DNA of 64,000 nucleotides. It comes from Lottia gigantea (Eukaryota; Mollusca; Gastropoda; Lottiidae). Positions 1 through 11,407 of this stretch are shown in pieces. The stretch lies in contig NW_008708301.1 in assembly GCF_000327385.1 (NCBI RefSeq), positions 2,461,765-2,525,764 of the forward strand. Direction: 5' to 3'. Under the pieces are notes generated by a model. The model had not been told where the DNA came from, did no database searches, and saw nothing but the letters and a program-made list of their open reading frames with translations. Position 1 is the first letter of the stretch, and the number at the start of each line of letters is the position of its first letter. A program made the translations under genes and the position numbers.

Positions 1-489
1 CATATTTTTGTGGAATAATAGAATTGTGCTTCATCTGACAGGATTACAACCTCATCAAACCATTATTGTAGAAATCATTCACATTGACATCATTAATTTG
101 CTTCTATGAACCACAAAAAAGATATTTTAAGGGATCACACTTAAATTAGTAACAAGTGTTACTAAAACCAAATCATTATTTACAGGACCATAGAAAATTA
201 CATCAAGTCTTAAATTGTGAATCTTATTGCTAGAAATTTTTAAAAACAAGAATCATTATGAATGAACTTCCTGAGAGCAAAGCTACAGAATAGGAGTAAA
301 ATCACTGGTTTACATTTAGATGGTACAATCTGAAAACAGTCATCAATAAAATAAAAAAATGGAAGTTAGTAAAAGCACTTCTATGAAATTCTCATGTTTT
401 TTTTCCTTTCCCTGAATCTAAACTACAGGTAAAAAGAATCTTATACATTGATCAGTACACCATAATGCAATATGTATCTAAGGCCCCTA

Positions 490-3400
490 TCACACTATCT
501 GATTATGTTTTGGTCTTCTGGTTTCTGTATTAAAATTGACATCATCTTGAGTATGATTACTGGCTCCACCTGGTGAGGAATTTCTAGAGTTGTCTGTCCT
601 AACCTGTGTAGTATCTGGAATAGAAGAAAATAAAGATTTTATATAATAAACCAAGTACAATGGCCAAGTTATAAAGTTTAAAGGAATATAGAGTATCACA
701 AATTGTAACTAAAGATCCTGTTTTCAGGTTTCTTCAAAGCCATTACAGAATTAATAAGAATACCATTTCATAAAATATGGATATCCATATTTTTCAAGTT
801 AACTTTGCAGTCTTATCTGATATTATATTAAACATATCATTCAACAGTCCCTTACATAAGGCTGATGATTAGGTAAAAGGTATGGAATGGAATGTCATTG
901 GGAATTTCATTATAATGTGCCATAGACTATGGAATACTTGGTTGGTTTTAGTGTGTTTTACAGGTATATCAGTACATAAATGATATATATATTCTTATAA
1001 TTATTTATTAAGGTTTTCCAATTTCTAATCACCACAGGCTTTGTTCAACTACTTTATAATCTTTTCTTAATATCAAATAGTCCATATAAGTGTGTATAAA
1101 TATTAAAGTTTTGTCAAATTAACATAGAGAGGTAATTATATATGGTATATAAAGAGGATTGATAAGAGATTTGAAGGATGGAGGGTTAATTATAAATTCC
1201 AATTTACCATTTAATTTATTTTGGATCTGAAATTTGAAATATTTAAAATCAGATGGATTCAGATAGAAAATATTTCAAATTATAAAAAATACAAAAAAAT
1301 TGTGGGATATTTACTAGTCACTTGCCTTAGGAAATGACATAAAATACATACTAAACCATACCTTGGGTTTCTGGAGATGTATCTTCTGGTAAAACAGGGT
1401 TATCTTCCCCAGTTAAAGTGGAGTTAACTTCTCTTGGTAATAGAGTTTCATTGTCATCTTCAGTTGCTTTCACGGATGCAGATGAACTTGCTTTGGTTTT
1501 TTGTTTCTTAAGTTTAGTTTTAGAAGAACTGGACTTTGTTTTTGACTTCTTCACTTTTTTCTGTTTTTCAGTTTTGGATTCATCAACTAGTGTGGCTTCT
1601 GCTCTACCAACTGCACCAACCTCGTCCTTGGTTTTTCGCTCCTTTCTTGGCTTTCTTCGTGATTCTTTCGGTTTGACATCTTCATCTTTGGAATGCGCCC
1701 CAACTGCCCCAGAAATATCCTCTTGCTCTCCCCCTAATACTGAATTATCAGAAGAAGTTACTGCAATTTGTTTCCTGTCTTCAACTTGTATCAACGTCTG
1801 TCCTACAGCTCCATGGAGAGAATTGACAGAATCTGAATCCTCCTCATGTAAAGAGGACACATCATTTCGGACTGCTTCTGGTAAACCTAAAATTAAATAG
1901 GATATTTCATACCAAATAAACTTTATAAGCTGTCTGTCTCCTAAATTAAAAACAAGCGGAATCAAATTTACATATCTGAGACTATGATCTGGATCTGAAT
2001 CACGGGCTTATTTACAGTAAAGTAAAAACCCTACATACCTGATCTATCGAAAGTAGAAGTTCGACTGGAAGTTGCTGATTGGTTAGCTAGTAATGGTGTA
2101 CGTTCTGTACTAGTGGCTCCACCCTCAGCGTCTGTGTCGCTATCTGTCTCGTTTTCTTCACCTGGTATCACTCTACGTTTACAGATTGGACAGGTTTTTT
2201 TATTCTTAGTTAACCAGGGATCAATGCACTTACGATGGTAGGCTGAAACAAAGAAATTTGTTATTTTCCAATTAATATATTATCACTTCTAGATGTTGTA
2301 TATATAGTATGATAAATGCTTATTTGCATATTAAATTGAGGTAGAGAGGTTCACTGACTGATATTTTAGACAAAGAAATATCATTCAGAGATAGTACTGA
2401 CTAATATTTTCTTTAATTCAACAAAATAAAATGTAAATGTTTTGATTATAAAATATTATTATAACAATGAACTTACAATGATTACAAGGTAATATCCTGA
2501 GTTTTTCACCTTCTTCATAATCATCTAGACAGATAGCACATACATCATAATTATCTCCTACAATATATTATTCATATTATTATATAATATCTATATCATT
2601 TCAGTTCCTTTAATATATATGTTCATTATCAATCAATAAGCAGCAAGTAACAAGATTGGGAATAAAGGGGATACTCACAATTTTTCATATCTATATTCCG
2701 ATTAAATGATTTTCTATGCTATCATCCAGTTCTAAGAGAGATTCTATCTACATACAAACAACTAACTAAATAAATAAATATAAAGATATCAAACCTTTTT
2801 TGAATTTTTTAATGGGTATTTTTTTAAGATGTTTAGTTGATAACCTAGAGCGATTTCTTCTACGTCTATCTATACACCATTTTATTAACTGAAGTAGAAT
2901 AAAAACAGAATAGACAGGTTCGGTATTTCATGGTTAGAGTATTGGAAACATTACATAAATTACTGGATTATGTCAAGTAAATGGTGGTAGTGGGTTCTGA
3001 TATTGGTCTATATGTGAAAGTCTGAGCTGAATAAGTCATCTTTCCTCAATTATCCAGGCGACCCAGCTTTTTATGGATAATTTGAGAAAAATCACTACAA
3101 AGAGGTTTGTTAAAGGGCCAGCTTGTGAAAAGGATAATACTCATGAACCTAAGTTGTAAATATGGTTAATATTTTGCCTTGCAAGTATTAAGAATTGATA
3201 TATATATATTCTACCTATGTAGTATAGCCACTAGAAAGTGAAAAAAAATAATTTTTGAATGAAATTAAATTTAAACAAAGAACTCTCTTATCATATCAAA
3301 CAAAGCAAGGAATCTCATACGCTGAAACAAATTGACTCAAAGACCTTTAAAATTGATAAAATAATCATATACTTACCATGAACACTAACATTAGAATAAA

Positions 3401-5909
3401 ACAAATACCAACAACAATGGCAAAAGGCCAGAGATATATCTTATAATTAGGAAGTGGTATTTCACCATCAACATTGACAACGATGTTCCTGTAATATATA
3501 TAATATATGAGGATGAGGGGGAGGAAGTGTGGAATTCTAATCCTAAAAGTACATAGACAATCTAATTATATTGCAGATGCATATTTTATATCATGTTCTG
3601 CCAAATTTCTAACAAATAGCATCAAAAGTTAAAAATTTAGCTAACAAATTAATATCCAAAATCAATCATGAGAAAAGGATGGTTCAGTCCAAGGGAGATC
3701 TTTTACATTTACACACCTTTTCTTATAGTCAAAATTATCTGCCATATCCATACCAGTACTGTAAGCTACAAATACTGAGGGTATGTTGACTTTACTACCA
3801 TCTATAATATAAAATATATTTATACATATTACAGCACCATTTATAGTTCAAATTGTAAGTTAAAAAGTCAATACATGTATTGTGATGCCAGATTTTAGAC
3901 AACAAAACTAAGATAATATTGTAGATTGGCTGATACAAATCCATTTTAGTGATTGACCAATCATATTGGTTGGAACACTAAAATTATCGAAAGTTGAGTT
4001 TTCAAGATATGAGCCTCTCAGCTGAATTATAAGTATGTAATGTCACATGCAAAGCCTGAATAATAACATATTTTATTCAACATTTTAATACTTAATGACA
4101 AATGACAAAATGAAAATTTTGCAAAGGAAGAAGTGCATCATGGAAGATAATGTGAAAAGCATAAATTGCGAAGGAAATAGCACAGTATTTTAATTTAATA
4201 TAGTAACCAACACAAATAAACACATAGGAAATACTTACGCTGACCAGGACTCATAGGCACCAGCCCATCATCACCATATTTATTATGTACTATACCTACA
4301 GAATATCCTGCTTTCTGAGCATTTAATATCTGAAATAGTGGTCAATATCTCAACCTGTCAATCATTATAAATGCATGTGCATGACATCATTAATTAGTCG
4401 TAAGCTTCCTGACTTGTTTTGTAATTAAATTTTTAGCTTTGATAGAAGATAGTCTGATACTTATTTTCCATCAAAGATTCCATTCAGAGGAGATCAGAAA
4501 ATTGTTCTTGTTCTTTTTTTTGGAGATTGTCTACAATTTCATCAATTGTCTGCAAAATAATTTGATCGAATCTTCAAAATTGTTTATTTAAATTCATACC
4601 TACACATTATATTTATGGCAAATTCCATATGGTCCCTTCAAGAGTATACAAATCATTGTAAAGTTAGGAAGCTTGTTCAAATGAAAGCCTTTTAGCATGA
4701 AGTCAAATTGTGGTATTATAGCACAGTGAGTTGAAAAAGTGTAATATGGTAAAAGGAAGGATAAAGTGAAGCTTGTAGCAGGCCGTTTCTGAACTTAATC
4801 TCACCTCTACCCATACGAACTAGATCATCTGAACCCTTTATATTATACACCATGGCTAGATCATAGCCTGAATTCTGGGCATGTAATACCTACAGATAAT
4901 TTGAACTACATGTATAAAAGTAAAACATCTGGAAATCTCTCTAGAGAAATCAACATGGTCAATTCATTATTTTTCTATTTCCCATGATTGTTCTATTGAT
5001 CTAGTGAACAATCGATCTTGCCAAATTAGTCGAAAAATGTACATTGTATTGAATCAGGAATCAATTGTGTTTAAGACCTTGAGGATAGTAAGGATGAATT
5101 AAAAAGTATAATACCTTCTGAGCAAAATCACACCCCTCTCTAGCTATTAAAGCAATCCAGGCTCTAGGATTGGGAACATCCCTTGGTGGTCTTTCTACAG
5201 CTGAACAGGCATTGTGAGGGTTCACATATACCAACATACCCTGTAATATCATTATATCATTCAATCATATCTCAAATAAAACTACAAAATAATGTGCAGG
5301 TGGAATACATTTTCACTGTGCCATTGAGTGATTAACTCAGCTTCTCCAAGATTAAGGGAAGTCCATAGTTAACTATATGTTTTTTTCTATCTAATATTTG
5401 AAATTTCTGGTCCAAGCAGGAAATTAAAAGAATATTGGAAGAAATTCTAAAACTTACACTTATTCCATCTACAGGTAAACTAGTACCAAATAAAGCAGGC
5501 ATATCATCATAGGTTGCTATAGTGATGTTCTTTACATTATCCATCTGGAAATACATGTGATTGCTTTGTTAAAATTGGGTGAAACAAAAAACTTTTTTTT
5601 AGATCAAATACATACCAAAATAGGTTGAAAACTATTGCATTTTCATTATTCCACAGTGGTTGACAACAAAAGTTAGTCATTAGAAGTTTGTTTTGGCACA
5701 TATTCACAATTGAATTTATAGTAATGCCTGAGTAGTTTTAGAAAAAGAAATATCAATAGCACAGCATTACAAGATCTACAGAAATTCAAATAAAAGCTAC
5801 ATACCACTGTTATTTCTCCATGTACCATTGTAACATGAAATAAGGCCAACAGATTGACTACAGTAAATAGATATAAACCAGTTATATGACTTGGTATTGT
5901 TCTATCCAT
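490..5909 (-). CDS. RNF13: RNF13/RNF167-like PA-TM-RING E3 ubiquitin ligase
   Basis: Membrane-anchored RING-H2 ubiquitin ligase of the PA-TM-RING family, which acts on endosomal and lysosomal membranes. Coding exons on the minus strand are 5805-5909, 5458-5544, 5115-5240, then either 4805-4889 or 4239-4329, then 3717-3801, 3377-3488, 2795-2888, 2477-2557, 2039-2242, 1362-1886 and 490-614. The product is 544 aa with exon 4239-4329 or 542 aa with exon 4805-4889. All junctions are GT-AG and stay in frame. Visible parts: signal peptide (about 12-31), PA domain with DDMPALFG and VNPHNAC, a TM segment (about 183-205), and a RING-H2 with C240, C243, C258, H260, H263, C266, C278 and C281. A TERTPLL motif follows, matching vertebrate RNF13 TEHTPLL. 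The tail carries an extra 175-residue Lys/Ser-rich stretch from exon 1362-1886. The ATG at 5909 is preceded by an acceptor-like site, so a non-coding first exon lies upstream. RNF13 versus RNF167 orthology is not settled. Confidence 0.93.
4239..4329 (-). other. RNF13: Alternative PA-domain exon 4b of the RNF13-like gene
   Basis: A 91-nt exon with AG and GT borders. It encodes [16 protein letters not shown] then [14 protein letters not shown], aligning to the same part of the PA domain as exon 4a. It has the same phase as 4a, and the split codon with the next exon becomes His (CAT) rather than Asp. It is closer than 4a to vertebrate RNF13 in the NAQxAGY and IVHN parts, while 4a keeps the SDDL part. 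Confidence 0.87.
4805..4889 (-). other. RNF13: Alternative PA-domain exon 4a of the RNF13-like gene
   Basis: An 85-nt exon with proper AG and GT borders. It encodes [16 protein letters not shown] then [12 protein letters not shown], collinear with vertebrate RNF13 VLNAQRAGY...DSDDLISMG. It ends one base into a codon, and that G makes an Asp with the first two bases of exon 3717-3801. Homologous to exon 4b, 475 nt downstream in gene order. Confidence 0.85.
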
Positions 5910-8900
5910 TTTGTTTCTTTATTTCTTCCTACAAATAGACAGGATGAATAAATGAAAATGAACACACAAAATTGTTTTTTTTTACGAAACGGGTACCTGG
6001 TATCGCTTACATTTACAAATTAATTTTTCAAATAAATCATATCAAAGAAAAATATCAGGGTGTTGTTATAAAAAGTTTTTGATTCTAAAGAATAGCCAAA
6101 AATGAACTCCACTAAAATAACTACCTTTGCCTGTGTCATTAGTATGGCACAGGATCTAGAACACTGATGCCAATCTCTGACTGGGAGCCACATAGATAAT
6201 ATTGTTAATATGATATATCTATTACTCATATGCTTTCAGTCAATTTGGAAAATCCTATTTTGAAGATGTCCTGATGATGACTGTATCTCGCACAAGAGTG
6301 GGCAGCATGAGATGAGCTCTAGTCAATAAGACAAATGTTTCTCTTTAAATTTAGAAACAAAAATCAATATCAAACCATAACATAAATATTTAAATTATTC
6401 CAATTATTTTTAATGCATCACAAATAGAAATATTAAATTCTTAGAAACATCAAGCAATTAGTCAGCAAACCTATTTTTAGTTGTCAAGGGTGGTAGTATA
6501 ATACAAAATAGACTGTTCTCTGTGGTCCATGTAGGGAAGAAGAACCCCTTCTTATTTATATTCTACAATTTTAATCTGATGAAATTTATCTGGAGCTCGA
6601 ATACTGGTGATGTTACAGGCTATTCATGGCAGCCAATCATACACCACTCTACTGCCAATCAGACAGAATCACTTTAACAAACAAGTTTTGAAAGTAATAT
6701 CCTTCTACTTATAGTTTCATTATCCCACTCTCCATAGTTGATATTTAGATATGCATAAGGCACTGTGATTGGTTGAAAGATAAACAGTACGCAACCTCGG
6801 TATAATTCTTTTAGATAACAATGGAGACCAAAAGAAAATGAGACGAAATTGTGATCAAAGTATAATTAGATTATGTCTAACTCAGTCTATACTCCAGCCA
6901 CTACCACCCAATAACTTCAATACTGTATATACAATACAATATCTGCACAAATCATATAAATTAGTACAAACATAATAAATGGTTCCTCATTCTCTGACCA
7001 TTTACCTTAAATTGAATGTCAGCATAGAACAAGTTTTTAGACTTTTCTTTATAAAAGATATACATTTGTTGAGTTGCTCATTAAAATCTACATAGGATAA
7101 GCTTATATTATACAAATACCTGTTGTATAAATATATATATAAAGAGTATAGTTTGGTTTAAGTGTATCACTTGTTATTCATAACAACATGACATTCAACA
7201 TACAGTACATGTCAATTGACAATACGAAAGAGAAGAGAAGCTAGTCATTTGGAATCACTCCATGCTAGTCAGACTATAATACACATCACCAGTAGCACAA
7301 GACCAAGTGTGGATACTGATAGTTAATAAAAAAAACTGTGAGAGAGAACAACAAAATAATTAAAAATATCCTCTCCATACCCAAATCATTGAATAAAAAC
7401 AATGTCACGATATTCCTCTATTAATTATTGTGATATGACACGGTTAGACTGTTATGACAAATTGTCACTCTTCTAACAAAACTGGTGACCTCAATTATTT
7501 ACTTAGATTATCCTATTTACCTTTTTTCAATTGTCAATAGAATTCTCATATTCACAGTAAATTCACTTATTTTAGATCATGGAATCTAAAAGTTTTGTTT
7601 GTTAGTCATAAAAAGTTCGAAATACTAGACAATGATTGTAATGTTGTTTGACTGTTTTGGTAAATCAAACCCACCATATTAATGAGATCTATGTCATGTG
7701 AGATGTAAGTATCACCTATTTAAACTCAGCAGACCTATCCTGGCTGACTCTGACTACATTCTTCATTTTAGTCCATAACCTCCTCATCTACTGACCCATT
7801 CTTATACAATATAACTTCTTACTTTCAATTTAATTTTAAAACCCAAATGTCTTTTACCAACTGATTTTGAGAATGATTGAACCAAAAAATGTTCTAAATA
7901 CACAAGCACAAGTTCATAAAAATGACAGATTCTTTTAGTGAGATAAATTCAGATGGACAGACAAGCTATTAATAATTTCTGGGAAAAAAAATACGTATTT
8001 AATTTGATAAATATGACTAATTATTAATAGGTCTACTTGAACTAGATAGGCTGATAATTATGAGAACATGAGTACAAAATTATTACATCCCATTAATTAC
8101 CAAATGTAGTTCTATGTTTTAAATTACACAAAATAAATGTTTCTTCTATTATTAATTTTCTTACTCAATCCATACCAATATAGGGCAAAAACACATATTA
8201 ATAGTTCTGTACCCAACCACAGTACCTGGATAAATTTGTACTTATTGGGGTAAATTGAATGTCTAATTAGGGTCCTACATAATATTGAGCCCTTAAAAGG
8301 TTTTTAATAAATTTTTACATCTAAAACAATTCACTTCAAAGTTTAATAAGATAAGCTTATGCCACCTGAGTATGTAAAATATATCTATCTATCTTTCTTC
8401 ACCTTAGTAAGCTATGTACATGCAAAAATACCTCAGGCTAATCCGATTATGAGATAGTTTTAGTTTGTTTATTCTTGTTTTACATCAAAACATAACAATA
8501 TATTTACTGACCTATTCATAGTTCAACTCTGTTATATTTCCTTGTACTAGTCTTCAAATCCTTATTAACACTATTATTCATTAAGTACTTTCACAAAACA
8601 CAAGTGGTCTATAACCACACTCTCAATATTGCTAGCCTAAGCCATAATTTTAATCATTTAAACCTGATATAAATTTTTTCCATAGAATTTGACAATTGTC
8701 CTAAACAGGATTTGATAATTAACAGTCCCGTTACAATATACATGATCATAAATTTAAATGTAATAATCAGAGCCTACCTAACGACATCAACACAACAATA
8801 CAACATTTTATTGAAAAATTATCATCTATTGACCTACATAATATAACAAATCTCTATCAATCAAATATCATTTATCATCATGATACAAAAATGGATTTTA

Positions 8901-11407
8901 CTGGAAAACTTTTTCAAATATAACCTTATATAAGCTTCTATACTGGCCATATTAAATTTTGAGGTCTGCTTCCATATTTTTCAGGACTTGACTCTACCAT
9001 AGTACATCGATTATAAAATAGATCTATAAGCTTTTGACCCCTAACTGTAAGCAAGTGGGCTAGTTATTGTTATTAAGGTCATGTAGACGAAGGCTATCTA
9101 TTTGTGCCAGGTTCCGAATGGCTCAGCTGATATTTGTTGAAAACAAAACAAACAGCCAAATATGGTCAGGTTACCATTGAATTAGTGCTTCTGCTTACTA
9201 GATCTGGCCTTACCTAATAACTAAATAATTGTTAAAATTTGATGTCAAACATGTCAAGAATAAAGAAGAAAAATTCCTCCTTCAGACGATCTCATAGTAA
9301 AACGACTGCCAGATACTGCTCAAATCAGAAAAGTATGCTGACCTTGATAAAGACCCAGGCCTACTAACATACCTTGCTTAATCAGAATGCATGTGTCACA
9401 GTATAATTTAGAATAATCAAGCAGTGAATGACATCATTTTAACCGTATATAATTGGCATGACCTACATCAGAGATAAAGCAGATCCAATTCCACATGACC
9501 ATCCTCATTTAAATCCTAATTATTATGATTTCTCCTGACTGTTCATGATAGCAATAATAGCATTTGAATGAATGAGCAATGATTATTCTGAATCATACAC
9601 AATAATAAAATGCAGGCTTTAGCACAATAAAATATGCTTCAACGTACTTCCTATACTTAATCTATAATGTGATGAAAGTGTAAAATCCAGACTTATCTAA
9701 TAATGTAGATCTAGTCTAGATTTACCATTGTGATTGCCACAATGCCACCATCGATTTCATTATTTTATGAATGTGAACACGTAGTTCTTGTAAAAATCGA
9801 AAGTGTTTCATTAAAAAAATATAACATGAACATACCTGAGAATACAAATAACTATAATAAAACAAGAAAAACAAAAAAAATGTAACAATAAAATCACATT
9901 TTGGTCGATTATCAAAGTTCAACCTCAAATAGTAAACAAACACAATCAGTAATGGCCGCCGTGGATTATTCGGTCATGTGATAAATGGAGTTATGTCCCT
10001 TTAGTTCAGATCTACTGACCTTGAGACGAGTTCTGTCTGATGCTTGAAGATTTCTTTCTGATTCTTTTTGGCTGAAAGTTGGTCCGCAACCTAGAGGGAG
10101 GGGGGGGGGGGGGGGGGGCATGCCCCCTGGAACTATATTCGACCCCCCCCCCCCCTCCTCTGCAAAGTTCGAACAAATTCTCAATTTAACTTAGGCCTAT
10201 GCGCCTCAAAGTCATGACTTCCAGCTGACCCTGGAATGAAATCAAAGATGCAAGAACATCCAACTGTTAGGTCTACTCAAATGTCTCTTTTTCGGCTTAT
10301 TTTTCTCCCTAAGACATAACCACGGAATGTTAATACATCTTAAGCGGGTTAGTGCCTACTTGGGGCACCCTTACCCCCATCCCGAAAAGTGTATTGCCCC
10401 CTGGAAAAAAATAGCCAACTTATATCGTCACTTGCCCACCTGAACAATTAATTAAGGTTACGGGCCTGATCTTGAGTTATTGAACATAAGTGAATATTAG
10501 CAGCATCAAGCCTGCCCTTAACTTAGGCCTTTGTGTCTTGCCTTTGATTGATTTTCATCTGACTTTGAAGTGAATATAGGCTGGCCTAAACGTTTTGTGT
10601 CACGAATGTTTACTTGGAAAGCAAAGTATTTAAGTATTCGCTAACCATCATATCATGAAAGTCACGACTTTATTAGCTAGCCTACATCTTTAGAAATTGG
10701 AAACATTTGATTTGCCTATTATACATCAAAGGTCCACTTATTACAGCCCACGGTAGATTTTACTATAGGTTATAGATTAGACTCTTGCTTAAGGAACATG
10801 CCTATGTCTCTGATTGTGTCAGTTATGAATGACCCTATAATATACGGGTAGGCCTACGTATTGGGTAGGTATGCAGATAGATACAATGAAGATTTACTTT
10901 AAATGTGTATGTTTCCCGACTAAAATGACCTGTTCACCGTCGATGGTATACCTATATTGTAATGATTAGCTAATAAACCAGATAACGAGAAAAGATGACA
11001 CTATAATCTAAAGGTTAGATCTAGGCCTACATTTTTCCGAGGGTCTATGCCCCAACCCCCCCCCCCCCCTCCCCCGGCCCACCACCACCCCACCCTCATT
11101 AAATACGCCACTGATTGAATTGGTTGGATTGGAATTATGCAGAAGGGATAGATTTATTCTATTGATATGCAATATATAGCAATTGTTTCTGAAAGAAAAT
11201 TAGTTTTTTTCGCTCTGTAATATAGATTTAATTTCAAATCAAAGCGAAAATGCAGTCAAAAGTTGACACCGCTTGATGTCGCTACACACCTGTTGATCTC
11301 GTTTATCAAGTCTTTTTATTGCTACAGTAATTTTATTAACCAGACCTTATTCTCGAGACTACATTTACCTGACGAATACCTGTGACTCAAACTTTTAATA
11401 TTTCAAG
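5910..11407. other. Intergenic region between two divergent genes
   Basis: About 5.5 kb separating the RNF13-like gene (leftward) from the first ATP1B gene (rightward). No convincing coding exon was found. It must hold the upstream non-coding exon(s) and promoter of the RNF13-like gene, because an acceptor-like site sits just upstream of its ATG, but I could not place them. AT-rich to about 9.9 kb, then it contains homopolymeric G and C runs and fragments that look like old transposon ends (for example the 'aaatacgccactgattg' phrase near 11100). Confidence 0.6.
10100..10155. repeat. Facing poly-G and poly-C runs
   Basis: A run of 19 G (10100-10118) is followed 24 bases later by a run of 13 C (10143-10155). 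The two could pair as a hairpin or form quadruplex structure. Run lengths in assemblies are often inaccurate. A further run of 14 C lies at 11056-11069. Confidence 0.8.

Noticed and set aside
1418-1900. 160-codon plus-strand open frame
   Set aside because: It is the antisense of RNF13-like exon 1362-1886. Its Phe/Ser/Leu-rich composition mirrors the Lys/Ser/Glu-rich sense strand.
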